Source: Paenibacillus sp. FSL A5-0031 (GTDB lineage: Bacteria > Bacillota > Bacilli > Paenibacillales > Paenibacillaceae). From it: DNA of 64,000 bases. A model generated the notes under the pieces. That model worked only from the letters and a program-made list of their open reading frames with translations, did not search any database and was not told the DNA's origin. Within the stretch, counting starts at the first letter, position 1; each line of letters begins with the position of its first letter. The stretch is taken from positions 275,868 through 339,867 of the forward strand of contig NZ_MRTD01000008.1 in assembly GCF_001956295.1 (NCBI RefSeq), read 5' to 3'. Both the position numbers and the translations under genes were made by a program. Positions 34,688-43,577 of this stretch are shown in pieces.

Positions 34688-35350
34688 ATGAACCATAAGT
34701 TGATTATTTCCAGAGTTGTCCTTTCATCTGCTTTATTAATGTCCGCTGTTGCAGGCCCTGCCATCTCGAATGCAGCGTCTAAAGCGCCAGCACCTGAAAA
34801 ATTCTCAATGCTGCAAAACGTAACAGCAAGCACTTCCATCTCCGCAGATGCAACGACTGGTGTAGCTGTGGTCAACAGCTTTACTAATCCGCTCGACTTA
34901 GCCAAAAAGTATGCACCTGACACACTAGCGGACTGGCAGGATACATTAGACCAATATGAGAAAACGATCGGCAGCACGATGAAAAACCTCATTTCATCTG
35001 TTGAAGCAATACCAGCAATTTCAGCTGGCAAGGAAACGATCTCTATTTCTAAATCGGAGAATGTCGGAACTTTATCAATGAGCACTGCTGCAGTGAAAAT
35101 CTCAGATTCCACTAAACTAAATATTGCAACAGCTGATGTCGTTCAGCTTGATAAGAATACAGGAACGGCAGTTCAAATGACTGAGGCGACTATTAGCGAA
35201 GCCGACAGCGCTGACATGGCGTTTATTAGAGCAGAGATTAAGCTGGCGCAAGCGGTTCAAGCTGAAGATGCTGCTGCTATAAAGCAATCACTGAGCGAGC
35301 TTCTTGTACAATACAAACAGCAAATCGCTGATTGGAAAGCAGAGAAGTAA
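34688..35350 (+). CDS. Secreted protein of unknown function
   Basis: The 220-residue product has a classical signal peptide (basic Asn-His-Lys start, hydrophobic core, likely cleavage after Ala-Ile-Ser-Asn-Ala-Ala near residue 30). The mature part is Thr/Ser/Ala-rich, with one conserved-looking stretch, Tyr-Ala-Pro-Asp-Thr-Leu-Ala-Asp-Trp-Gln-Asp-Thr-Leu, and a helical C-terminus (Leu-Val-Gln-Tyr-Lys-Gln-Gln-Ile-Ala-Asp-Trp-Lys). There are no cysteines in the mature part and no lipobox or wall anchor. I do not recognise the family. It diverges from a two-component system and has a strong terminator, so it may be its output. SD AGGAG. Confidence 0.75.
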   Translation: MNHKLIISRVVLSSALLMSAVAGPAISNAASKAPAPEKFSMLQNVTASTSISADATTGVAVVNSFTNPLDLAKKYAPDTLADWQDTLDQYEKTIGSTMKNLISSVEAIPAISAGKETISISKSENVGTLSMSTAAVKISDSTKLNIATADVVQLDKNTGTAVQMTEATISEADSADMAFIRAEIKLAQAVQAEDAAAIKQSLSELLVQYKQQIADWKAEK

Positions 35351-35366
35351 AACCTATAGAAAAGGA

Positions 35367-35409
35367 AACAAGCTCACCTCCTTGTTGAGGTGAGCTTGTT
35401 TTTTTTTTC
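35367..35409 (+). terminator. Intrinsic terminator after the secreted-protein gene
   Basis: AACAAGCTCACCTC and GAGGTGAGCTTGTT form a 14-bp perfect stem with a six-base loop followed by ten T residues, 17 bases after the stop codon. Confidence 0.95.
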
Positions 35410-35494
35410 GCATTTGCTTACGCATCTAACGGTGGAAAATTACTGTTTCTAAGCTTTGCAGCATAATTTAAAGTGAAGTCTTAGCCAAGGATGT

Positions 35495-37270
35495 GTGTAT
35501 GCCATGAAACGTAATCAGCAAGCCTCACGAAAGCTCGATAAGCCTAATTTTCTTGTCATCCTGGTGGATGAGGAACGTTATCCCCCTGTATATGAGAACG
35601 CCGAAATAAAAAAATGGCGCAAAAAAAATCTAATCGCACAGGAGCTGTTGAAAGAAAACTCTATGGAGTTCCATAGGCACTACATTGGGAGCTCCGCATG
35701 CTGCCCAAGCCGGGCAACCTTGTTTACCGGACATTACCCATCGCTCCACGGCGTCAGCCAAACGGTCGGAATCGCCAAAGAGTCTTTCGATTCCGATGTG
35801 CATTGGCTGGATAAAAACACCGTTCCTACGATGGGCGACTATTTCCGCGAAGCCGGCTATCAGACGCACTACAAAGGAAAATGGCATATAACCAATGCAG
35901 ATATTATCGTTCCTGGCACCCACAACAGCATTCCAAGCTTTGATCCTTTGACAGGCGTACCAGACAGAGAGCGAACCGACTTATATTACCAAGCTAATCG
36001 CCTGAATGACTTCGGCTTCTCTGACTGGATTGGTCCGGAGCCAAATGGAAAAAATCCGCGTAATTCCGCCTCCTCTGCAGGTTTCGGAATAAGCGGACGC
36101 GATGTCGTCTATGGTGAGGAAACTGTAATGCTGCTTGAAACCCTTGATCGTCAAAAAAGCAATGACAAAAATGCCAAGCCATGGTTAGTCATTGCTTCCT
36201 TCGTTAACCCGCACGATATTGTTTTGTACGGTGCGCTCACCGCGCATCTGCCCGCCTTCCGTTTCGAAGTGGAGCCTACCGTACCATCCGTTTCCCCGTC
36301 GCCAACGATGAACGAATCGCTGCTTACGAAACCACGCTGCCAAGCAAGCTATCGCGATACTTACCCTAAAGCACTGCAGCCGATCATCGACAATCCATTT
36401 TACCGTCAGCTTTATTACCAGCTGCAAAAAAATGCCGATCAGCAAATGTTAAAAGTATACGAGGCGCTTGCTCGCTCATCATTTTATGACAATACGATCG
36501 TTATTTTCACCTCAGACCATGGAGATTTGCTCGGATCTCACGGAAATCTTCATCAGAAATGGTACTGTGCCTATGAAGAGTTTCTGCATGTGCCTTTCCT
36601 TATTCATAATAAACATCTTTTTCCGCGTAATAAAAATGTGGATACCCTTACAAGCCATGTTGATTTGCTGCCTACTATGCTTGGACTTGCGAATGTGGAC
36701 ATCCATACCATTCAATGCTGCTTGCAAAAGAGATTCAGCGAAGCCCGCCCTTTTGTTGGGCGCGACCTCACTCCTATTATTTTGGAACAAAAACCGGCGG
36801 TAACCGACGATAGTCCTGTATATTTCATGACCGATGACGACGTGACACGAGGCCAGCACCAAGTCAATCCACTTGGGGAGCCCTATTCATCCGTTGTTCA
36901 GCCTAATCATATTGAGTCTGTCCTCATGACGATCATTACCGATGGCAAGAAACAATTGTGGAAATACTCCCGTTACTATGACAACGTGCAATTTTGGAGC
37001 CAACCAGGCGTACAGGATGTAACCTTTTTGCAAGCTGATGCTCCAAAAGGTGAACCTTACCCGCTGTGGGCGACACAAGTGAAAACGGAGCCGGCTCCAG
37101 AGGAATTTGAGCTGTACAACTTAACCGAGGATCCGCTAGAAGCTCGCAACCTTGCGAATCCAGCCTATGCCACGCAGCATACGAAAGAAATTGAAACATG
37201 GATGATGGAGCTGCTGAATGAGCAGCGCATGCAAAAACGACTTGTCCCAGCGGATACGGGCATCACTTAA
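35495..37270 (+). CDS. Sulfatase (formylglycine-type)
   Basis: This is an alkaline-phosphatase-superfamily sulfatase. The motif Cys69-Cys-Pro-Ser-Arg73 fits the Cys-x-Pro-x-Arg signature, in which the first Cys is converted to formylglycine. Metal ligands are suggested by Val-Asp-Glu-Glu (about 24-27) and Thr-Ser-Asp-His-Gly-Asp (middle). Lys-Gly-Lys-Trp-His is the usual Lys-His motif. No signal peptide is evident, so it may be cytoplasmic. The substrate (sulfate ester, sulfated sugar or other) is unknown. A GTG at 35495 and an ATG at 35504 are both possible starts after AAGGATG. It stands alone, convergent with the NarL-type regulator gene. Confidence 0.85.
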   Translation: MYAMKRNQQASRKLDKPNFLVILVDEERYPPVYENAEIKKWRKKNLIAQELLKENSMEFHRHYIGSSACCPSRATLFTGHYPSLHGVSQTVGIAKESFDSDVHWLDKNTVPTMGDYFREAGYQTHYKGKWHITNADIIVPGTHNSIPSFDPLTGVPDRERTDLYYQANRLNDFGFSDWIGPEPNGKNPRNSASSAGFGISGRDVVYGEETVMLLETLDRQKSNDKNAKPWLVIASFVNPHDIVLYGALTAHLPAFRFEVEPTVPSVSPSPTMNESLLTKPRCQASYRDTYPKALQPIIDNPFYRQLYYQLQKNADQQMLKVYEALARSSFYDNTIVIFTSDHGDLLGSHGNLHQKWYCAYEEFLHVPFLIHNKHLFPRNKNVDTLTSHVDLLPTMLGLANVDIHTIQCCLQKRFSEARPFVGRDLTPIILEQKPAVTDDSPVYFMTDDDVTRGQHQVNPLGEPYSSVVQPNHIESVLMTIITDGKKQLWKYSRYYDNVQFWSQPGVQDVTFLQADAPKGEPYPLWATQVKTEPAPEEFELYNLTEDPLEARNLANPAYATQHTKEIETWMMELLNEQRMQKRLVPADTGIT

Positions 37271-37279
37271 AGCCATGAA

Positions 37280-37933
37280 TCAAATCAAGCCTTGCAGGCG
37301 AATAATCGCCTGTGCACGATCGACGACTTCCAGTTTGCTATAGAGATTGCTGATGTAGTTGCGAGCTGTACCTTCGGCTATGAACAATGCATCAGCAATT
37401 TCTCGATTGTTCAGTCCGCGTATAATAAGCTGTGCCAATTTTTTCTCGCGATCGGTCAGCTGGATGTGGCGCCGGCTCGGTTTTTGCCATTGCTCGTGAT
37501 CTTCTGTAAACCGGTTCATCCTCTCAGCCAGTTTGGCTGCAACCGCGGCTGGAAGAATGAACTGCCCGGATATCGTATCCCGAATCGCGGCAATCATTTT
37601 ATCGATATCCATATCCTTCAGCATATAGCCGCTTGCCCCATGCGCCATGCCCTCTACAATATAATCCGCATCTATGAATGTCGTTAAAAACAAAATAAAA
37701 ATGTTGGGCGAGTTCTGCTTAATCCGTTTTAAAGCGGTGATTCCATCCATAATCGGCATTTGAATATCCAGCAGCATAAGGTGTGGCTGAAGCGTCTCTG
37801 CCATTTCACACGCCTCTTCCCCATTTTTAGCTACGCCAACGATCTCGAAATCATCTTCCAAGTCCAATATGGTTCGAAGCCCTTCCCGTGTCAGCATCTG
37901 ATCATCGGCAATTACTATCGTTATCTTATTCAT
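37280..37933 (-). CDS. NarL/LuxR-family response regulator
   Basis: A receiver domain (Ile-Ala-Asp-Asp-Gln at the start, phospho-acceptor in Leu-Leu-Asp-Ile-Gln-Met-Pro, Lys in Leu-Lys-Asp-Met) precedes a LuxR-type helix-turn-helix (Leu-Thr-Asp-Arg-Glu-Lys-Lys... Asn-Asn-Arg-Glu-Ile-Ala-Asp-Ala-Leu-Phe-Ile-Ala-Glu-Gly-Thr-Ala). The frame is open to 38002, but the ATG at 37933 follows GGAG and overlaps the stop of the giant kinase gene by four bases (ATGA). The two are translationally coupled, so this is its cognate regulator. 217 residues, normal length. Confidence 0.92.
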   Translation of the reverse strand: MNKITIVIADDQMLTREGLRTILDLEDDFEIVGVAKNGEEACEMAETLQPHLMLLDIQMPIMDGITALKRIKQNSPNIFILFLTTFIDADYIVEGMAHGASGYMLKDMDIDKMIAAIRDTISGQFILPAAVAAKLAERMNRFTEDHEQWQKPSRRHIQLTDREKKLAQLIIRGLNNREIADALFIAEGTARNYISNLYSKLEVVDRAQAIIRLQGLI

Positions 37934-40900
37934 TCCCTCTCTCCATTCAAACGTATCTTGTAGGGCAAATCGATCTTTAACAGACAGCCTTGATTTGGCC
38001 ATGATTCAATAGAGAGGCTTCCGCCGAGCTGTTCCACTCGCTCCTTCATCGCCTTTAACCCAAATCCGAGCGCAATCTCAGGGGCTCCAATTCCGCAATC
38101 TTCGAGCCTGAACTGCAAATAGGTGCCGACGGTTTGCAAGCTAAAGCGGAATTCCTTGCTCCCCCCATGCCGGATACCATTGGTTAAGCCTTCTTGGAGC
38201 GCATGATAGATCGCCTTCTTATGCGCTGTCGACAGCTTCGGCAAAGGCTGAATCGCTGCATGAACTTCCACTTCCATATTGCGCTCTGTATCTTGAATGA
38301 GCCGGTTCAGCATTTGTCCGAGGTCAGCGAACTTGTCCTCCTTCAACATATGGACAGAACCGCGGATCTCATTCAGGCTATGCCTTGCTAGATCCTGCGC
38401 TTCTTTCAACCGCTGCATGCCGCCCTCCATGTCCTTGTGCAGCAGACGCTTTCCAGCTTCAATCTGAAGGATCGTCGAGGTAAGCGAATGGCCGACAATA
38501 TCATGAATATCATGGGCAATGCGGCTCCGTTCCTCATAAACAGAAGCTTCGGCAAGCGCAGCAGACGTCTCTTGCATGGACCTCTCAAGACTGCGAGTCC
38601 GCTCCACGACTTGTGCCTCTAAGTTATTTTTGAGATATTGTATCCCCGAATAAAGCTTAGCGTTTTCTATGGAAATGGCGCACTGGGAGCCGAGCAGCTT
38701 CAGAACATCAAGCCGCTGCGGTGTGAAGACGCTCGTCGATAACTTATTCTCCATATAAAGCAAGCAAATCAGCTTATTCTGATGCATGATAGGGAGACAT
38801 AAAACCGACTTTAATCCATTATTTTTAACATACGGATTTCGGACGAACATCCCTTCATGGGCTGCATCATGCAGGACAACTTCCTCTTTCGTTCGTGCTG
38901 CATAGCCAATAATCGCCGCTGAGGCGATTTCCGATTCTTCCGCAAGGGGCACGGTTTCAATGTGAAGCTCCTCTGCTGTTCCATACGCCTCAACAACCCA
39001 ATTGTCTTCGTGACCAAAAATAAGCACACCATATTCCGCGCCAGCGTTATGAAGCATGATACGCATCAGCGTATCGAGCAAACGATTCATTTCCATTTCG
39101 CCCGATAATGCTTGCGCGGACATGACTGCTGAGAGATAATCCACACTTTCAAGGCCCGACTCCCGTCTAATGTGGAGCAGATGCCCATATTTTTGTTCCA
39201 GATCAGCCGCTTTCGCAGCCGCCCCCCATTCAATATAAGCTTCATACGCTTCCGTCATATAGATTTTCGCGAGCTGCTGCCTGCCTTGACGAAGGGCAAA
39301 TTTCGCAAGACATTCCGCTGCTATTGCAAGATCATGTATATATTCATAAGCACGCGCTGCCTCAATCGACTGCTCAAACAGTTCCTCCGCTTGACGGCTC
39401 TTTCGTGTAATTCGCGCCATTTCAGCTTTAATGAGCAAATATTTATGCTTATAGTTTTCTGGACAACGCGAAGTGAGCACTTTCATTCTTTTCATATGTT
39501 TCTTAATCGTTGTCAAAAATTCCTTTTGCTCCTGTACGGAAGCATCCTCATAAAGCTGTGCCAGCACTAACGATTCATAAAAATATTGTACGGTGCTCTC
39601 GTAGTTATCATTACGCGAAGAAATAATTGCGGCTGCTTTCTTCAAAGCCTCATTTGCTTCCTGATACTGACCAAATAAATAGCCAGGCAAATAATGAAGC
39701 GTGCAAACCAGCTCTTGAATCGTATTAAATTGGTCTCCGTGCACCGCCCCGGCGAAATCCTCGCTAAAAATATCCGTTTCCATAAATGGATCATTCGGCG
39801 CGCGATATCCCGTTAAACGGACAAGGAGAGTAGCAAGCAAAACGGCTTGCTTCCAATGAAGCGTATTATTATGGCGCAAAAAATCGCCTGAATGCGCAAT
39901 TAACCGGTTATAAATATCACCAAGCGGATGACCATATTGCAGCAGAGTCGCACAATTGATCAATACACTTTGATTGCTGTGCCACAGATCTCCTGATTCC
40001 AATCCTACTTTCCCAGCATGCTCGGTAAAGGTCTTCAGCATCATCGGATCAAATTTGCGCCAGCTGTCGTAACAAAGGGTGAATGAAGTAAGCGTCTTAA
40101 CATGCAGTATAGGGTACGGCTTTGATAATTCACAGGCGAGCATCCCCCATTCAAATGCCTCTTTATAATGCCGAAACTGAAAATTCAGGAACATGGCATA
40201 ACCGACAAAACCGATTGAAGACTCCGGGGCCATGCCGTAATCCAGTGTCATTTCGACCATGGTAAACGTAGTAGCAAGCCAGCCTTTTTGATTTACAAAA
40301 AAACTGGCATTGCTCGTATAGACCATCGCGGTCATAGCCGCTTTCCGTACTTCATCTGTCATTGGCGGCAGTTGCTGCAGCGATGCTATCGAATGTTTCT
40401 TAATTTTCCTTCTGAGCTTTAACCACTGCACAGTCAATTCCAATGTGCTTGGCTCAAAACGAGGGTGAATATCCAATAGCTCCAGCGTTTGACGGCCTAA
40501 AGATAGGACCTCGTCGTAATTGTCATTCGTTGCCTCCAATTGAATCTTCATTGTGCAAACGAGCGCTTTATCTAAATTAGTTTCCGCTTTGCTGATCAAC
40601 AAATTAAATAAATCATGTGCTTTCGCAAAATGACCGCATAAATATTCCGCCTCGGCGCGTTCTCTGAATATTGGGAAGGCAAGCGAGTAGCTGTTTTTCC
40701 AACATTCCTCTTCGATAAGGGCAGCAGCATGACGCAAATAGCCTAGTGAAGTCTCATATGCGGTCGACTGTTTCGCTTTCAAGGCCGCCTTTAAGTTCAG
40801 CTCGGCCAGGAACAGCTTCTGCTCTAGACGTTCTATTTGTTTCGATGCCTGATTGAAATGATTGACGGCTTCGAATATATTCGCATCTTCGGTGAATGCT

Positions 40901-43008
40901 ATCCGGTCCGCAAGCAGCGATCCGATTCTCCAATGCAGTGCGGGAAGCTCATCCTCGGATACAAGATGATAGGCAGCCTGCTGAATGCGATCATGCTGAA
41001 ATTGATAAATGTTTCCGTTCCCGAGCTTAACTGGCTGCAATAATTGTTCACGCTCGGCTTTCTCCAGCACTTCTTCAAGCTCCTGCAAGGGTAGATTCGT
41101 AATGGAAACAAGCATATCTACATCAAAGCTGGTGCCAAGAACAGCTGCCCGCCCAAGCACATAAACCATTTGATCCGGGAAAAGCTTCATCTTACCCGAT
41201 ATATAATCAGCCGTATTGGCCGGAACGTTTCTTTCAGCAATAAGCTGCAAATCCCACTGCCAGCGCCTGCTCGATTCATCAAACATAACTTGCTCATCAT
41301 CAACCAAATCCTGAATAAATTGCTTTAGAAAAAAAGGATTGCCTTCCGTCTTATGGAGCAATACAGCAGCCAGCTCATCGGTTTCAGCGGCTTCGCAGCC
41401 CATGGTGTCGCTTAGAAGGCAGGTTAAATCAGCGGCTTCCAAAGCCTCCAGATGAATACGGCTGTTCTTTGTGTTGTGCTCTTTAAAATAATTCTCCAAA
41501 CGGCTCAGCGGATGCTGCGGCGTGATTTCCCCGTCCCGATAAGCCAAAATGACGAGTAAATGATTGATGTCCCTATCCTCTAGAAGATAAGCAAGATATT
41601 GAAGCGATTCTTCATCCGCCCATTGAAGATCATCAAAGAACAAAACCAACGGGCAGTCCCGGTGAAGGAATAAATGAATAAAACGGCTCAAAATAAGGTG
41701 AAAACGGCGCTGTGCTTCCACTGGCGGCAATGAAAGTACAGCTGGCTGCTCTCCAATCAGCAGCTCGAGCTTTGGAACCAATTCAATCAACAGCTGTCCA
41801 TACCCATTTAAAGCATCTATAATGCGCAGCTTCCAAACCTCTGCCTGCAGCTTGCTCTCCATGAGCATAAGGCTAACCAATTCATCAATAGCTTGAATCC
41901 ATACGTCGTAGGGTTTTGCCGTTTGTTGCGGATTGAATTTGCCCGAAACAAAATAAACTTCAAGCGGCATCGATTTTCTAAGCGTTTCATTCACAAAGGA
42001 CGTTTTTCCTATTCCTCCGTTGCCGCAAACCCAGATAACCTCCGCAGCGCTTAACGACGCTCGCTGCAGTGCATCTTGCAAGCATTGCTGCTCGGAGCTT
42101 CTGCCATAATACTGGCTTGAAGTCTTCCAAAGATCGGAAATATCACGGCTTGCCAGTGCAAAGGCTTCTACTTCTCCTGATAACTGGAATTGATTAAGAC
42201 ATTCTGCCAAGTCCGACTTCAATCCGAATGCACTGATATACCTCGCATCAGGCATCTTCTCCATACACTTGCTTACAATAGCAGATACCATCTCGGGTAT
42301 AGAAGGATACCTCTTATGCAGAGGTTCAGGCGTGCTAGCAATATGCCGATATATAACATCCATTACATCTTGTGATTCAAAAGGAAGGCTTCCCGACATC
42401 CATTCGTATAAGGTGACGCCGAGCGAATAGAAATCTGAGCGATAATCAGGGATCATTCCCGTTCTGCCCGTCTGTTCTGGAGAGATATAAGACAAAATGA
42501 AGTCAGGCCTGCCTGTTGTTAATGGAAGCGGACTCTTGTTAAGTTCAGTTGAACACATTCGAATATCAATAAACTTCACTTCATAGGTATCGGGATTAGC
42601 GATGAGATGAAAGGGGGTTATTTCATTGAGTATTATTTTTTCACGATGTATTTGCATCAGGCTATCTGCTGCCGATACTGCGATGGCCAGCAGCGCTTCA
42701 TGCATAAAAGGGTTATCGCGCGTGCGCAATACCCGATCTAGTGTACTGCCTCCGATATCCTGCAAAATCAGAACAGGTCTGTCTGCTAACATCTCCAGAC
42801 TGTATGCTTCTAACGTTCCTCGTCCGCCGAGCTTAACGAGCAGCTCATACTCATGCTGAAATGCAGCAACCACGTTCGGTCCTGGATAGATGCCACATGT
42901 GGTTTTGGCGATAACAGGAATGTTATCTTGGCGAATCATTCTATATAGGTTTATATCATCATAACTGCCTATTTCATCGATCATTTGATAACCTGATATC
43001 TCAATCAA
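37930..43008 (-). CDS. Giant hybrid: Ser/Thr kinase-like, AAA ATPase, GAF, HisKA_3 histidine kinase
   Basis: The 1692-residue protein has a protein-kinase-like domain (1-280), an AAA/STAND ATPase (Walker A Gly-Asn-Gly-Gly-Ile-Gly-Lys-Thr near 329-336, Walker B Leu-Phe-Phe-Asp-Asp near 456-460), a long helical, TPR-like region (about 650-1260), a GAF domain (about 1280-1440) and a HisKA_3 transmitter (His1499 in Ile-Ala-His-Asp-Ile-His-Asp, then HATPase). Kinase motifs are altered: the catalytic loop reads Asn-Glu-Ile-Thr-Pro-Phe-His, without the usual Asp, though Lys35, Asp148 and Ser-Pro-Glu-Gln remain. Similar architectures are known in cyanobacteria. There are no membrane segments. It starts at TTG after GGAG and is coupled to a NarL regulator. 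Confidence 0.88.
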   Translation of the reverse strand: MIEISGYQMIDEIGSYDDINLYRMIRQDNIPVIAKTTCGIYPGPNVVAAFQHEYELLVKLGGRGTLEAYSLEMLADRPVLILQDIGGSTLDRVLRTRDNPFMHEALLAIAVSAADSLMQIHREKIILNEITPFHLIANPDTYEVKFIDIRMCSTELNKSPLPLTTGRPDFILSYISPEQTGRTGMIPDYRSDFYSLGVTLYEWMSGSLPFESQDVMDVIYRHIASTPEPLHKRYPSIPEMVSAIVSKCMEKMPDARYISAFGLKSDLAECLNQFQLSGEVEAFALASRDISDLWKTSSQYYGRSSEQQCLQDALQRASLSAAEVIWVCGNGGIGKTSFVNETLRKSMPLEVYFVSGKFNPQQTAKPYDVWIQAIDELVSLMLMESKLQAEVWKLRIIDALNGYGQLLIELVPKLELLIGEQPAVLSLPPVEAQRRFHLILSRFIHLFLHRDCPLVLFFDDLQWADEESLQYLAYLLEDRDINHLLVILAYRDGEITPQHPLSRLENYFKEHNTKNSRIHLEALEAADLTCLLSDTMGCEAAETDELAAVLLHKTEGNPFFLKQFIQDLVDDEQVMFDESSRRWQWDLQLIAERNVPANTADYISGKMKLFPDQMVYVLGRAAVLGTSFDVDMLVSITNLPLQELEEVLEKAEREQLLQPVKLGNGNIYQFQHDRIQQAAYHLVSEDELPALHWRIGSLLADRIAFTEDANIFEAVNHFNQASKQIERLEQKLFLAELNLKAALKAKQSTAYETSLGYLRHAAALIEEECWKNSYSLAFPIFRERAEAEYLCGHFAKAHDLFNLLISKAETNLDKALVCTMKIQLEATNDNYDEVLSLGRQTLELLDIHPRFEPSTLELTVQWLKLRRKIKKHSIASLQQLPPMTDEVRKAAMTAMVYTSNASFFVNQKGWLATTFTMVEMTLDYGMAPESSIGFVGYAMFLNFQFRHYKEAFEWGMLACELSKPYPILHVKTLTSFTLCYDSWRKFDPMMLKTFTEHAGKVGLESGDLWHSNQSVLINCATLLQYGHPLGDIYNRLIAHSGDFLRHNNTLHWKQAVLLATLLVRLTGYRAPNDPFMETDIFSEDFAGAVHGDQFNTIQELVCTLHYLPGYLFGQYQEANEALKKAAAIISSRNDNYESTVQYFYESLVLAQLYEDASVQEQKEFLTTIKKHMKRMKVLTSRCPENYKHKYLLIKAEMARITRKSRQAEELFEQSIEAARAYEYIHDLAIAAECLAKFALRQGRQQLAKIYMTEAYEAYIEWGAAAKAADLEQKYGHLLHIRRESGLESVDYLSAVMSAQALSGEMEMNRLLDTLMRIMLHNAGAEYGVLIFGHEDNWVVEAYGTAEELHIETVPLAEESEIASAAIIGYAARTKEEVVLHDAAHEGMFVRNPYVKNNGLKSVLCLPIMHQNKLICLLYMENKLSTSVFTPQRLDVLKLLGSQCAISIENAKLYSGIQYLKNNLEAQVVERTRSLERSMQETSAALAEASVYEERSRIAHDIHDIVGHSLTSTILQIEAGKRLLHKDMEGGMQRLKEAQDLARHSLNEIRGSVHMLKEDKFADLGQMLNRLIQDTERNMEVEVHAAIQPLPKLSTAHKKAIYHALQEGLTNGIRHGGSKEFRFSLQTVGTYLQFRLEDCGIGAPEIALGFGLKAMKERVEQLGGSLSIESWPNQGCLLKIDLPYKIRLNGERE

Positions 43009-43143
43009 GAAGCCGCACTCCCCAGTTGCTAGATATGGAAAGAATTCGTTATTTAAATATAGGTAATTATTAAAGGAAGCTCAGAAGAAATTTAACTTCA
43101 TTATAGCATTGGCTCTTCTACTATGAATACCGCGTTCGTGCTC

Positions 43144-43180
43144 GGAATAAAAAAACAGACCATCCGATGGAAAGTCTGCT
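43144..43180 (-). terminator. Terminator after the 43-residue gene
   Basis: CAGAC (43156-43160) and GTCTG (43174-43178) with an inner CCAT/ATGG pairing. The minus strand continues into TTTTTTT. It lies nine bases after the stop of the small gene. Confidence 0.65.
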
Positions 43181-43188
43181 CGTTACAT

Positions 43189-43320
43189 TCACTTAAACAT
43201 TCGTTTTCGATGATTGCCCCCAATTTTATACCAATATTTAGTATGTTCATCCTTAAACAGTCGAATGCCTACCAATCGGAAAGGCGTCCAAATCTCTCGA
43301 AACATGATATACTCAGCCAT
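43189..43320 (-). CDS. Small 43-residue basic protein of unknown function
   Basis: A complete ATG-TGA frame, preceded by GAGGTG at good spacing and followed by its own terminator. The product is rich in basic and aromatic residues (Met-Ala-Glu-Tyr-Ile-Met-Phe-Arg-Glu-Ile-Trp at the start, Lys-Tyr-Trp-Tyr-Lys-Ile-Gly-Gly-Asn-His-Arg-Lys-Arg at the end). No membrane segment or signal is visible. I do not recognise a family. The combination of ribosome site, terminator and a palindrome 130 bases upstream (43450-43463) supports a real, separately regulated gene. Confidence 0.6.
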   Translation of the reverse strand: MAEYIMFREIWTPFRLVGIRLFKDEHTKYWYKIGGNHRKRMFK

Positions 43321-43449
43321 TGTTTTCACCTCAAAAATAATTCCTATTATCTATTTACCTTTAGCATTTCTATCATTTACATGATACTAATTACCTATAA
43401 ACAGTATAATCCAAATTATCCCTTTTATATAGTGAGAGTTGTCATTTTT

Positions 43450-43463
43450 TTGTCATATGACAA
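43450..43463. promoter_or_regulatory. Perfect 14-base palindrome upstream of the small gene
   Basis: TTGTCATATGACAA is a perfect inverted repeat in an AT-rich non-coding stretch, 130 bases before the 43-residue gene and on the far side of the N-acetyltransferase terminator. It could be a repressor operator for the small gene. No regulator can be assigned. Confidence 0.4.
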
Positions 43464-43483
43464 CAATCTGTCAGCATATACGT

Positions 43484-43532
43484 AAAAAATGGGCTGTCCC
43501 AACCGTAGATTAATCTACTTTTGAGACAGCCC
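43484..43532 (-). terminator. Intrinsic terminator after the N-acetyltransferase gene
   Basis: GGGCTGTC and GACAGCCC (43491-43498, 43525-43532) pair around an inner GTAGATTAATCTAC palindrome. The minus strand continues into TTTTTT. It is a member of the GGGCTGTCCCAA terminator family repeated here. Confidence 0.88.
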
Positions 43533-43577
43533 GCTAGTATGATAGAGATATAAAAGATGATCCGATTGCTTAGCAAG

